Source: Flavobacteriaceae bacterium UBA3356 (GTDB taxonomy: Bacteria > Bacteroidota > Bacteroidia > Flavobacteriales > Flavobacteriaceae). From it: a stretch of 64,000 nt of DNA. The notes beneath the pieces were generated by a model, which had not been told where the DNA came from, searched no databases, and worked only from the letters and a program-made list of their open reading frames with translations. Positions 17,603 through 26,352 of the stretch are shown in pieces. The position numbers and the translations under genes are program-made. Within the stretch, counting starts at the first letter, position 1; every line of letters starts with the position of its first letter. The stretch spans positions 648,019 to 712,018 of the forward strand of contig DEQW01000003.1 in the NCBI GenBank assembly GCA_002360635.1. The letters are read 5' to 3'.

Positions 17603-18277
17603 ATGAATAGTAAAGGCGCATTGGCATTTCTACTTATTACAGGGTTTGGATTGCAAAGTAATTACGCGCAAAGCGATGAAGTGTTGGCAAAGAGCTATTT
17701 TTTGAAAGCACAAGAAGCGTATAGCGAAGGTAACAACGCAACTGCTCTCAAGCAGTTGGATAAAACCTTGGAGTACTTAGGGACTACCAATGCCAAGATT
17801 GAAGCACTATATGTAAAAGTTTCTATCAATAGAACCAATTATATAGTAGCAGAATGCCACTTAAACACTTATTTCGAGATAGCCGATGAAAGTCACTCCG
17901 ATTATATGCAAATGTTAGGCTTTGTGGCAAAGGTAAAAGAAGAAAAAGAGTTGCAAGTAGAAAAAAAATCAATGCCTTTAGAAAAGTCCCCTGCTTCTTT
18001 TTCTGGAGGCAAAGTAGCTCTTACAGAATATCTATCACAAAACCTTACATATCCCGAAGAAGCAAAATCACTACAAATTGAAGGAAAAGTATATGTAACA
18101 TTTTCCATTTCAAAGGATGGAAGTACAGAAAATATAAAAGCAATAAGAGGACCCGGTTTTGGATTAAATAAAGAAGCTATAAGGCTCATTCAAAATATGC
18201 CTAATTGGAAGCCGGCTATTCAAAATGGTAAACCAGTAGGAGCTAAAATGATGCTTCCAATTACTTTTAAACTCTAA
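17603..18277 (+). CDS. Shared TPR-like module fused to TonB C-terminal domain
   Basis: The 224-residue protein starts at the ATG at 17603, which gives a proper signal peptide (GFGLQSNYAQ); the longer frame overlaps the previous gene. Residues 24-116 are the module shared with two neighbours (VLAKSYFLKAQEAYSEGNN, TNAKIEALYVK, two to three TPR-like helix pairs). Residues about 130-224 are a TonB-CTD (YPEEAKSLQIEGKVYVTFSI, NMPNWKPAIQNGKPVGAKM, LPITFKL). It lacks a membrane anchor beyond the signal. It lies 3 bp from the next paralogue, so it is part of the same operon. Confidence 0.75.
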   Translation: MNSKGALAFLLITGFGLQSNYAQSDEVLAKSYFLKAQEAYSEGNNATALKQLDKTLEYLGTTNAKIEALYVKVSINRTNYIVAECHLNTYFEIADESHSDYMQMLGFVAKVKEEKELQVEKKSMPLEKSPASFSGGKVALTEYLSQNLTYPEEAKSLQIEGKVYVTFSISKDGSTENIKAIRGPGFGLNKEAIRLIQNMPNWKPAIQNGKPVGAKMMLPITFKL

Positions 18278-18280
18278 AAA

Positions 18281-19822
18281 ATGAAGACAGTTTATTTTAT
18301 ACTAGCACTCTTTTTTACTGTAAATAACTACGCCCAAAGCGATGCAATTTTAGCAAAATCCTACTTTTTAAAAGCACAACAAGCGTACAGCGAAGGGAAT
18401 AATAATAGTGCCTTAGAGCAATTGGAAGAAACACTGGAATACTTGGGTACTACTAACGCTAAAATAGAAGCGCTATATGTAAAAATAGCCATGAACAAAA
18501 AGGACTACCTAACTGCAGAAAAACACCTGAACACTTATTTTAAAAAAGCCAATGAAAGCCGTTCAGATTATATGGAAATGTTGGGCTATGTGGCAGAGGT
18601 AAAGGAAAAAAAAGAAATACAGTTAAAAAAAATCGCTGCAGAAGAAAAAGCAGCCTTAGGAAAAAAAGGATTTAGGGGTGAGACAATAAATGGTAAAAAG
18701 GAAGGAAAATGGACTTTCTATTGGAAAGATGGATCAATACGCCAAGAAGTATTCTATAAAAATGACAGACCGATAGATACGGTTACAATATTTTATGATG
18801 ATAACTGGAAGATAACGAGAGAAAAATCAGAAGTTGAATATTTTAGAACGTTGGTGTATGACAAATCAGGGGGATGGAGTAAAGAGGTAGCTGACCATTA
18901 CAAAAACGGTGATATCCAAATGACGGCGAAATATATTTCAGAAGAAGAAGCAAAAAGTGAAAATAGTTCAAAATATGAAGATGATACCCCGGTTAAATGG
19001 TATTATAAAAACGGACAGCTTAAAGAAATAGCCCATTATAATAACTTTAAATTACACGGTGAAAACATTACTTATTATGAAAATGGAGTTATTAAATCCG
19101 GAGCTATTTATAAAAACGGGATGCCATACACTGTGTTGGAAAGTTTTAACCCCGATGGAGAAACCCGTAATAACGGAAGCCTTAAAGAGGGTAATGGAAC
19201 AATCTATAACTATTCCGATGATGGAAAAAAATACATAATTGACGAGTTTAAAGATGGTAACTTCTTTTCTGAAACAGGACATAACAATGAATTAGGGCAT
19301 TACATTGCTGTTTACGGTAATAAAGGAACCGATAAATACAACAAAAGTCCCAGTATAATTGCTCAGTACTACGACGCTAATTATTCAAAAATAAAATTAT
19401 ATTCCGTTTTAGCCCAAACCAATAAAGGAACAATCTTAAAACAAACTGTTCAATATAATGAAGGAGAGCTAATCACTAATTTCTATGTGCTTGATGCTGA
19501 TCAAAACCCAACAGTCAACCTTGAATTAGGTGATATTTGGTTTGACGGGAATGCTAGAAAATGGTCCAATATCAAATATGCGAACATACAGATTACTGAA
19601 TTTTATAATAATGGAGTGGCTAAAAAAGTAAAGGCATATACTTCAAATCCCGATAAAGTAGCCTATTCATATAATTTTATTAAAAACGGACAAGTGAAAA
19701 AAAAATATGTAAGAAATAAAAACTTATGGGAAGTACTTTCCTTTGACATCAATGGAGATGTTAAAACAAAATCTGTCTATAAAAAGAATGGAAATTTTAT
19801 AGGTAAAGAAGTTTATCGGTAA
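18281..19822 (+). CDS. Shared TPR-like module fused to MORN-like repeats
   Basis: The 513-residue exported protein has a signal peptide ending NYAQ at 19. The shared module occupies residues 19-110 (ILAKSYFLKAQQAYSEGN, TNAKIEALYVKIA). From residue 130 onward come MORN-variant-type repeats (GKKEGKWTFYWKDGSIRQE, KWYYKNGQLKEIAHY, GENITYYENGVIKSGAIYK). The C-terminal 200 residues continue with similar short strand hairpins (KNGQVKKKYVRNKN). In Bacteroidota such repeats are common in exported proteins of unknown partner. The first 110 residues are roughly three-quarters identical to the genes at 17603 and 20532. Confidence 0.7.
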   Translation: MKTVYFILALFFTVNNYAQSDAILAKSYFLKAQQAYSEGNNNSALEQLEETLEYLGTTNAKIEALYVKIAMNKKDYLTAEKHLNTYFKKANESRSDYMEMLGYVAEVKEKKEIQLKKIAAEEKAALGKKGFRGETINGKKEGKWTFYWKDGSIRQEVFYKNDRPIDTVTIFYDDNWKITREKSEVEYFRTLVYDKSGGWSKEVADHYKNGDIQMTAKYISEEEAKSENSSKYEDDTPVKWYYKNGQLKEIAHYNNFKLHGENITYYENGVIKSGAIYKNGMPYTVLESFNPDGETRNNGSLKEGNGTIYNYSDDGKKYIIDEFKDGNFFSETGHNNELGHYIAVYGNKGTDKYNKSPSIIAQYYDANYSKIKLYSVLAQTNKGTILKQTVQYNEGELITNFYVLDADQNPTVNLELGDIWFDGNARKWSNIKYANIQITEFYNNGVAKKVKAYTSNPDKVAYSYNFIKNGQVKKKYVRNKNLWEVLSFDINGDVKTKSVYKKNGNFIGKEVYR

Positions 19823-19888
19823 TAAAATGAGAAACGGATAGGACAATAAATCCCGAAAAACAACAGATAACCATTTAACTTAATAAAA

Positions 19889-20497
19889 ATGAAAACAAGA
19901 ATTAAAACATTAATCTTAGCCTTATTTCTTTTAGGCTTTGCAATAAATACTTCGATTGCCCAATCAAACTCAGAGTATGATAAAGTTTATCCCTTTTCAG
20001 AAGGAATAGCAATAGTGAGGCTTGGGGAATATGAGAATAGTAAATACGGCTTTATCGATAAAACAGGTAATGAAATTGTATCGCCAAAATATCAAGGAGC
20101 CGAAAAATTTTCAGAAGGGATGGCGATTGTAAAACAAGATTATAAATATGGTTTTATCGATAAAACAGGAAAAGTAATTGTGTCGCCAACATATGATGAC
20201 GCTCGATCTTTTGAAGAAGGGATGGCAAGGGTAAAACTAAATGGCAAATATGGCTATATCGATAAAACAGGAAAGGTCGCTGTAACTATTGAATACACAA
20301 GTGCCCAGAATTTTTCAGAGGGTCTGGCAGCAGTTGCTGATGAAAATTATAAATACGGCTTTATCGATAAAACAGGAAAAGTGATTATTCCCCTAAGATA
20401 TGATGGTGCCGGAAATAGATTTATAAACGGAAAAATAAACGTACAATTCGATGGCGAATGGTTTAAAATTGACAACACCGGAAAACGGGTAGAATAA
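19889..20497 (+). CDS. Exported WG-repeat protein
   Basis: The 202-residue protein has a signal peptide (LGFAINTSIAQ). It consists of four nearly identical WG-type repeats built on KYGFIDKTGKVIVSPTYD and FSEGMA, each about 32-36 residues, plus a degenerate last unit (EWFKIDNTGKRVE). WG repeats fold as small beta units and are found in secreted and periplasmic proteins. The DNA keeps the motif GGCTTTATCGATAAAACAGG nearly unchanged between units, indicating recent amplification. It sits between two genes that carry the shared TPR-like module. Confidence 0.8.
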   Translation: MKTRIKTLILALFLLGFAINTSIAQSNSEYDKVYPFSEGIAIVRLGEYENSKYGFIDKTGNEIVSPKYQGAEKFSEGMAIVKQDYKYGFIDKTGKVIVSPTYDDARSFEEGMARVKLNGKYGYIDKTGKVAVTIEYTSAQNFSEGLAAVADENYKYGFIDKTGKVIIPLRYDGAGNRFINGKINVQFDGEWFKIDNTGKRVE

Positions 20498-20531
20498 ATG
20501 TTTAATAAAAAAGGACAAGTAAAAGAAAAAC

Positions 20532-21389
20532 ATGAAACACATAATAGTAATTTTATTGCTTACAGGTTTTACGCTCAATACTATCCATGCCCAAAGCGAT
20601 GGTGTTTTGGCAAAGTCATATTTTTTAAAAGCACAACAAAGTTATAGTGAAGGCGAAAATCAGCGTGCTTTAGAAAATTTGGATAGAACAGTAGAATACT
20701 TAAAAGCAACTAATGCTAAGATAGAAGCCCTCTATGCTAAAATAGCTATTAGTCAAAAGTATTTTATCCAAGCAGATAGACATCTAAACAATTATTTTGA
20801 AGAAGCAGATGAAAGCCGTTCAGACTATATGGAAATGCTTGATTATGTTGCCGGAGTGAAAGAAAAAGTGAAAACGGAAATAAACTCAGACGTAGAAACG
20901 CAGTATCTGGAAACTGCCATATTTGCTGCCGGTGTGTTTTGGGGAGTAGAATATCTTTTTCAAGATGTAGAAGGAGTTGTCGCTACAAAAGTAGGTTATA
21001 TAGGTGGTCAGAAAGAGAATCCAACTTATAAAGAAGTAAGTAATCGAAGAACAAAGCATGCTGAGGCGGTTAAAGTTATTTATGATATTCGGGTAACTTC
21101 CTATAAAAAATTATGTAAATATTTCTTTGAAATCCACGATCCAACACAAAAAGGCAGGCAAGGGCCTGAGATTGGTAATCACTTTAGATCAGAAATATTT
21201 TATGTAGCTATAGCACAGAAAGAAATAGCAGAAAAGCTAAAAGAAAGATTAAAAAATAAAGGGTTACATATAACTACTGAAATTACCCGAGCTAATTCCT
21301 TTTGGCCAGCTGAGGACTATCATCAAAAATGGCATACTAAAAAAGAAACCAAACCTCATTGGCATAAATATACCAAAAGATTTGATTAA
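20532..21389 (+). CDS. Shared TPR-like module fused to an MsrA-like domain lacking the catalytic cysteine
   Basis: The 285-residue exported protein has a signal peptide ending IHAQ. Residues 22-115 are the shared module (VLAKSYFLKAQQSYSEGEN). Residues about 125-285 match peptide-methionine (S)-S-oxide reductase: AIFAAGVFWGVEYLF, KVGYIGGQKENPTYKEV, HAEAVKVIYD, FFEIHDPTQKGRQGPEIGN, and EDYHQKW near the end. In active MsrA the first motif reads GCFWG. Here the nucleophilic Cys is Val135 (GTG at 20934-20936), and the usual QYRS is HFRS. The enzyme is probably inactive as a reductase and may only bind Met-sulfoxide or have another role. Confidence 0.8.
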   Translation: MKHIIVILLLTGFTLNTIHAQSDGVLAKSYFLKAQQSYSEGENQRALENLDRTVEYLKATNAKIEALYAKIAISQKYFIQADRHLNNYFEEADESRSDYMEMLDYVAGVKEKVKTEINSDVETQYLETAIFAAGVFWGVEYLFQDVEGVVATKVGYIGGQKENPTYKEVSNRRTKHAEAVKVIYDIRVTSYKKLCKYFFEIHDPTQKGRQGPEIGNHFRSEIFYVAIAQKEIAEKLKERLKNKGLHITTEITRANSFWPAEDYHQKWHTKKETKPHWHKYTKRFD

Positions 21390-21408
21390 ACATTTAATTC
21401 CAAAAGTT

Positions 21409-22452
21409 ATGAAGTTTTTCTTGGTATCCGTTTCTTTTTTAATAGCCGGAAACCTTAGTGGTCAAGTTAGTTTTATAGAAAAAAATAGCCAAAAAGAACA
21501 TGAAATCAACCAAAGCACCAATAAACAAATAATCAATGCCTTTTTAAAAGAGCAAAAGGCAACAGCTATTGAGTTTAACCCCAATTCCAGTCCAGACTTT
21601 CCTTTTCGCTTAAAAAACAAAAAAGGCAATTGGGCACTGTTCCATTCAGGTTATGAAAGCCTGTTTATGGAAAAAGAAAGCAAAAAATATAGCTTTCAAT
21701 TTCCTTCTTCAGTTATGGAGCAACGTGGTTTTACATTCGCCAACAGCAAAGAAAAAACCTATCTTATAGATTTATACGATGAAGAAGTGGAAACCAAAAT
21801 GGGTTTTGATGAAATAGAAATCAGCACTAAAAAAGACACCTTATTTACCTATGACTTTAATCATAATGAAGAAAAGCGAATTGTTGAAATTGTCGATAAA
21901 ATAGCAGTTAGGGAAAATAATAAATGGGGGTTAATAGAACGCGCAGATGGAGGTGTGTTCCTAAGCCATAACGTTCTATATGATTCACCTGAAAAAGTAC
22001 CGCCGGCAACAGGATTCAACGGAGGTCAATTAGAAATGATGGAAAACATTAGAAAAGAATACAATGTAGATTTATTAGAGGCTTTAGATGAAAACGGCTA
22101 TTACTTTAAAGGTAGAAATAAAAAAACCAAATTATTTGGGGTTTATGTAGGTGAAGGTCAGGCGTCTGAAAGTATTCTGCCAAAGTATGATAAGATCATA
22201 GGCCATAAACATGGAGGAACATATGAAGTCTGGAAAAACAATAAGGTAGGCTATTACAACAGCGATTTTAAACTTGTCTTTAAACCCAGTTTTGATGATT
22301 TTGAAACTGTTCATCTCGATTATACCTATGGCTGTGCCTTAAAAACCAACGGTAAATGGGAGCTTTATGATATGTATGAACCCCAAAAACTTGTAAAGGG
22401 TAGTGCCGCAACCATTGATGAATTGATAGAATTGTGGTTGGATAGAAAATAA
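21409..22452 (+). CDS. Exported WG-like repeat protein, divergent
   Basis: The 347-residue protein starts at the ATG at 21409, giving a signal peptide (MKFFLVSVSFLIAGNLSGQ); the frame extends upstream only through a TTG overlapping the previous gene. Degenerate WG-like units are seen (KKGNWALFHSGY, NNKWGLIERADG, TKLFGVYVGEG followed by LPKYDKI, NNKVGYYNSDFKLVFKPSF, NGKWELYDMYE). Function is unknown. It is the last gene of the 16.3-22.5 kb run and starts 19 bp after the MsrA-like gene. Confidence 0.65.
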   Translation: MKFFLVSVSFLIAGNLSGQVSFIEKNSQKEHEINQSTNKQIINAFLKEQKATAIEFNPNSSPDFPFRLKNKKGNWALFHSGYESLFMEKESKKYSFQFPSSVMEQRGFTFANSKEKTYLIDLYDEEVETKMGFDEIEISTKKDTLFTYDFNHNEEKRIVEIVDKIAVRENNKWGLIERADGGVFLSHNVLYDSPEKVPPATGFNGGQLEMMENIRKEYNVDLLEALDENGYYFKGRNKKTKLFGVYVGEGQASESILPKYDKIIGHKHGGTYEVWKNNKVGYYNSDFKLVFKPSFDDFETVHLDYTYGCALKTNGKWELYDMYEPQKLVKGSAATIDELIELWLDRK

Positions 22453-22570
22453 AAGTAGAGAACAAAAAAGCATCTTTGTTTTGTTAACGCCAAAAACAGA
22501 TAGTATTAAGACGATGTGTTATATTTGATAAGTATATTGTTTATTACGTCATATCATTCTATTTTTAAAC

Positions 22571-22861
22571 ATGACTGTACAGAAAAAAAGAATAATCATA
22601 ATCTTTGTCTCTATAATTGTAGTAGTGTGTCTACCATTAATTGCGATGCAGTTTACAGACAAAGTACAATGGAGCTTGTTTGACTTTATTATTGCTACAA
22701 TACTGCTTCTAAGCGCTGGTTTATCAGTTCATTTTATTTTTCAAAAAGTAAAAAAAATGAAATATCGAATAACTCTCTTATTTTTGCTTTTAGTACTTTT
22801 TCTAGTAACTTGGATTGAAATTGCTGTCGGTCTTTTTGGTACAGAAATTAGCGGCAGTTAG
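22571..22861 (+). CDS. Small membrane protein of unknown function
   Basis: The 96-residue protein has three hydrophobic helices (IIIIFVSIIVVVCLPLIAM, FIIATILLLSAGLSVHFIF, LLFLLLVLFLVTWIEIAVGL) with short basic loops (QKVKKMKYR). I recognise no family. It is 25 bp upstream of a lipoprotein gene and may share a transcript with it. Confidence 0.6.
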   Translation: MTVQKKRIIIIFVSIIVVVCLPLIAMQFTDKVQWSLFDFIIATILLLSAGLSVHFIFQKVKKMKYRITLLFLLLVLFLVTWIEIAVGLFGTEISGS

Positions 22862-22886
22862 CACTTAAATTTAAAATTCAAAAATC

Positions 22887-23366
22887 ATGAAATTAAAGAT
22901 GTATATTTCTTTGATCCTTGTAACCATTTTAATTAGTTCTTGCAAAAATAAAACGGAAGAACCAACAGGACAACCATCTAAAAAGGACACTATAAACACC
23001 AAAGTAATCAAGGCTGAATTAGAGGACGTTTCTCAAGAAAATAACCATGTAATAATGAAAAAATTACAAGGGGAGTGGAAGGAAGCAGAATATCCATATA
23101 GAAGAGTCATTTTTAAAAAAGAAACAGTTAAGTTTATGGAAGAAGGAATGGCAGAAGACCCTCAGTTTAAACCGTACAAAATATCAAATAAATGCCCTTT
23201 TAATGTCAATAATATAAAACAGCATACGAACCGAGATACCATTTTAGTACTGGTTGAGGATGAGCGATGCGAGAAACTAAATATATCCAACAATACACTC
23301 AAGCTTAGTGGTTTTAATACGGCTACCAGTAATGACTATACTATTTTATATGAAAGGGTGGAATAA
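22887..23366 (+). CDS. Lipoprotein of unknown function
   Basis: The 159-residue protein has a clear lipobox (LISSC, Cys19) followed by a polar linker. The rest is a small beta-rich domain (KKLQGEWKEAE, RRVIFKKETVKFME, NTLKLSGFNTATSNDYTILYE) compatible with a lipocalin-like fold. No enzyme motif is visible. Confidence 0.65.
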   Translation: MKLKMYISLILVTILISSCKNKTEEPTGQPSKKDTINTKVIKAELEDVSQENNHVIMKKLQGEWKEAEYPYRRVIFKKETVKFMEEGMAEDPQFKPYKISNKCPFNVNNIKQHTNRDTILVLVEDERCEKLNISNNTLKLSGFNTATSNDYTILYERVE

Positions 23367-23378
23367 ATATGGTATATA

Positions 23379-23903
23379 ATGAATTATAAAACTTTCGAAA
23401 CCGAGCGGTTGTTATTAAAACCAACCGACCAACAAGATGCCGATTTAATCTTCAGGCTATTAAACACTCCAAAATGGTTGGCTTATATAGGTGATAGAAA
23501 CATTACGTCGTTAGAAGATGCTAAAGCATATATTACAAATAAAATGACCCCACAATTAGAGCGTCTTGGGTATGGTAACTATACCGTAATACGAAAAGAA
23601 GATGGTAGTAAGTTAGGTTCTTGTGGGATTTATGACAGAGAAGGAGTGGATGGTGTTGATATTGGCTTTGCTTTTTTACCAGAATTTGAAAAAAAAGGAT
23701 ATGGCCTTGAAGCAGCCACTAAAATAAAGGAAGCCGCCTTTTCTGAATTTGGCATCAATCGCATGCAGGCGTATACGTCAAAAAAGAACGAGGCATCACA
23801 AAAACTGCTAGAAAAATTAGGTCTAAAGCAAACTGGAACCACATATCTTCCAAACGATAAGGAGGAATTATTTGTCTATTCTATTTCTTCAGAAAGCTTA
23901 TAA
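23379..23903 (+). CDS. GNAT N-acetyltransferase, RimJ/RimL type
   Basis: The 174-residue protein begins with the family start FETERLLLKPTDQQDADLIF. The acetyl-CoA site is seen in VDIGFAFLPEFEKKGYGLEAA, and the C-terminal NEASQKLLEKLGLKQTGT is the usual helix-strand. Members transfer acetyl from acetyl-CoA to protein N-termini or small amines. The acceptor is not predictable. Full length. Confidence 0.85.
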   Translation: MNYKTFETERLLLKPTDQQDADLIFRLLNTPKWLAYIGDRNITSLEDAKAYITNKMTPQLERLGYGNYTVIRKEDGSKLGSCGIYDREGVDGVDIGFAFLPEFEKKGYGLEAATKIKEAAFSEFGINRMQAYTSKKNEASQKLLEKLGLKQTGTTYLPNDKEELFVYSISSESL

Positions 23904-23951
23904 ACTACATAAAACAAGTATATTTGATGCTTCATTAGCACTTCTATCATA

Positions 23952-25088
23952 TTGTCTAAGAATAAAGTAATCCGAATAGCAAAAAGAACAGGTGCAATTT
24001 TACTTGTCTTACTAGCAATACTAATAGCTACAACCTTTTTATATATGCGAAAAAGTATATTTGGCAAGTCACCATCTGGTGAACGTCTAGAACAAATAAA
24101 ACAATCCCCTAACTATACCGATGGGTCTTTTCAAAACCTAAGTGAAACGCCCCAGTTAGCCGAAGGATATTCAATGGGAGGCGTGCTATATAATTATCTG
24201 TTTAAGAAAAAGCCTCGACTAAAACCCAAAGGTGTAATACCTTCTGTGCACACTGATATAAAAGCAATTTCACCAAATGAAGAGGTATTACTATGGTTTG
24301 GGCATTCTTCATATTATATGCAACTAGAGGGATTGCGAATATTGGTAGATCCTGTCTTTAGTGGTAATGCTTCACCTATTCCAGGGACCACGAAGTCGTT
24401 TAAAGGAACCGAGTTGTATACTGAAACCGATTTTCCAGAGATCGATTACTTGTTTATATCTCATGACCATTACGATCATTTGGACTATAAAACCATGAAA
24501 GCGCTACAATCTAAAGTGAAGCACGTAGTTTGTGGTTTGGGCGTAGGGGCTCATTTAGAATCTTGGGGATATACAAAAGAACAACTACTGGAAAACGACT
24601 GGCATGATAGGGTGTCAATGGGAACATCAGTTACTGCTCATGTGCTTCCAACACGGCACTTTTCGGGTAGGACTTTTTCACGAAACTATACATTATGGTG
24701 TTCGTATTTATTAGAGACACCTACCATGAAAATTTATATAGGAGGCGATAGTGGATATGACACACATTTTAAAATGATAGGCGAGAAGTTTGGCCCCATA
24801 GATCTTGCTATTTTAGAAAACGGACAATATAATAAAGCGTGGCGCTATATCCATTTATTGCCAGAAGAGCTACCGATAGCAGCTCAAGATTTACGAGCAA
24901 AACGTCTTTTTCCAGTACATTCAGGTAAGTTTGTTTTAGGGAATCATCCTTGGGATGAACCTTTTAAGAAAATAAGTGAGAATATAAAAAATACTAATAT
25001 AGGTTTGGTAACACCCAAAATAGGGGAAGTGGTTCGCTTAACCGACACCACTCAAACTTTTAAGGCATGGTGGGCTGATGTAGAGTAG
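23952..25088 (+). CDS. MBL-fold metallo-hydrolase, NAPE-PLD / UlaG-like, membrane anchored
   Basis: The 378-residue protein has an N-terminal membrane anchor (AILLVLLAILIATTFLYM, residues 15-32). The metallo-beta-lactamase domain has LLWFGHSSYYMQLEG, LVDPVF, the metal motif SHDHYDHLDY (HxHxDH), LPTRHFSGRTF, and IYIGGDSGY. This matches the NAPE-PLD-like group, which acts on phosphodiester or lactone substrates. The start is TTG at 23952; the next ATG would cut off the anchor. The mature enzyme should face the periplasm. Confidence 0.8.
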   Translation: MSKNKVIRIAKRTGAILLVLLAILIATTFLYMRKSIFGKSPSGERLEQIKQSPNYTDGSFQNLSETPQLAEGYSMGGVLYNYLFKKKPRLKPKGVIPSVHTDIKAISPNEEVLLWFGHSSYYMQLEGLRILVDPVFSGNASPIPGTTKSFKGTELYTETDFPEIDYLFISHDHYDHLDYKTMKALQSKVKHVVCGLGVGAHLESWGYTKEQLLENDWHDRVSMGTSVTAHVLPTRHFSGRTFSRNYTLWCSYLLETPTMKIYIGGDSGYDTHFKMIGEKFGPIDLAILENGQYNKAWRYIHLLPEELPIAAQDLRAKRLFPVHSGKFVLGNHPWDEPFKKISENIKNTNIGLVTPKIGEVVRLTDTTQTFKAWWADVE

Positions 25089-25370
25089 GTTCTTACAGTT
25101 TTATAGGAATGATAAAATCAGTACCTTGAGTAGGTCACCCATACTAAAATAGATTTTGTAAGGCGAACTTTCATAATCCTTTCAATCTTCCTTCCTCCTA
25201 ATAGCAACCACCAAACATAGCGCTTGTACGTGTGTTATAGAAATCACCACTTAAAATATCCGTAAAAAAGAACTTAGAATTTTCTCTAATATGGCACGAA
25301 GCGGTAAATAAAAATTGGCATAATTATAGTGGGAGAGCAGCTACAACATCTAACTATAAAAACTGTTTCA

Positions 25371-25799
25371 ATGAGAAATGTACTGCTACTTTTTATATTG
25401 TTTATAAATACAATAATAATTGCTCAAACATCACAATTTACAGGGGAATATGGAAAACTCACTGAAACCGAAGCAGGCTCTACACTTGAATATACGCTGA
25501 CTTTAAAACATAATGGTACGTTTACATTTCATTTTTACCGAAATATCGACTCAACACAACCCAAGGAAAATTACTACGGAAAGGGAACGTGGGAAGCAGA
25601 TAAAAAGAGTGTTCTTTTTTACACTAATAAAGAAACTGATATAGACGAAAAATATACCTTAAACTTTACCAATACCAAAGCAAGATTCATAAAGAAAGTG
25701 CCAAGAGGTGAAACAGCAACCAATAAAAAAACGTATTTTTTGTTTTATGATTCTGAAGTCTCTTGGATTAAAGGGGTAAAGCTTTATAAAAAGCCATAA
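25371..25799 (+). CDS. Hypothetical secreted protein
   Basis: The 142-residue protein starts at the ATG at 25371, which gives a signal peptide (MRNVLLLFILFINTIIIAQ). The mature domain is a small beta-barrel-like fold (GEYGKL, LEYTLTLKHNGTFTFHFY, GKGTWEADKKSVLFYT), reminiscent of copper-resistance or lipocalin-like sensors. I do not assign a family. The 282-bp stretch upstream (25089-25370) shows nothing recognisable. Confidence 0.6.
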   Translation: MRNVLLLFILFINTIIIAQTSQFTGEYGKLTETEAGSTLEYTLTLKHNGTFTFHFYRNIDSTQPKENYYGKGTWEADKKSVLFYTNKETDIDEKYTLNFTNTKARFIKKVPRGETATNKKTYFLFYDSEVSWIKGVKLYKKP

Positions 25800-25848
25800 A
25801 TAAAAACCTTCCGTAATAAGTGGGGTTATATTCTTTAGAAATAGTATT

Positions 25849-26118
25849 ATGGAAAGAACAATTCTTTCATATATAGAAAAATTGCCTTTAGGATATTCGG
25901 AAGTATGATATCATAAAAATAAGTACGGCGTTTCTAGAACTAATTATAAGGATGGAAAAAGCATAAAAATGTATGCAGAAGAGTTAGGTGGAACTAATAT
26001 TATAAGCCTGAATTATTATGTAACTTCCAAAACTGAAATAGTAAAACCGTGTGAAATGACTGGAAAGAAAGTGATTGACTTTTTAATTAACTACAAGCCT
26101 GTTAAACCCAATAAATAA
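25849..26118 (+). pseudogene. Small conserved protein interrupted by an in-frame TGA
   Basis: A 90-codon frame starts at the ATG at 25849 and runs to TAA at 26116-26118, but codon 20 is TGA (25906-25908). The protein is coherent on both sides (MERTILSYIEKLPLGYSEV, then YHKNKYGVSRTNYKDGKS, AEELGGTNIISLNYYVTS, KPCEMTGKKVIDFL). In relatives as I recall them a tryptophan stands here, so TGG to TGA is the simplest explanation. It lies 7 bp before an MsrA-like fragment, also decayed. Confidence 0.65.
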
Positions 26119-26125
26119 GAAACCT

Positions 26126-26352
26126 ATGAGCATAGAAAAAATAGCAATGGGCGGTGAATGCCATGGGTATACTGAAGCGGTGTTTCAATCGTTGGCAGGG
26201 GTGGACCGGGTAGAGCATGTTACTTCAATAGGAGATAATGATAGCTTTTCTGAAGGGGTAATCGTCCATTTTAATTCAGAAGAAACCTGAACACCCTTAT
26301 TGAAATACATGTGAAGAGGGCGATGGAAAGAGTACTTGATGTACAGGGTTAA
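26126..26352 (+). pseudogene. Decayed MsrA-type methionine sulfoxide reductase fragment
   Basis: The ATG at 26126 opens a 54-codon frame with the MsrA-type start KIAMGGECHGYTEAVFQSLAGV and EGVIVHFN. It stops at TGA 26288-26290; shifting one base back continues as LNTLIEIHVKRAME until TAA at 26350-26352. The family motif here is normally GGGCHWCTEAVFQSL, so Gly, Trp and Cys positions have changed by single-base substitutions. Together with the frameshift and missing C-terminal two-thirds this is a pseudogene. Confidence 0.7.

Noticed and set aside
20532..21389. Plain annotation as methionine sulfoxide reductase MsrA
   Set aside because: The catalytic Cys is Val and a signal peptide plus unrelated module precede the domain.
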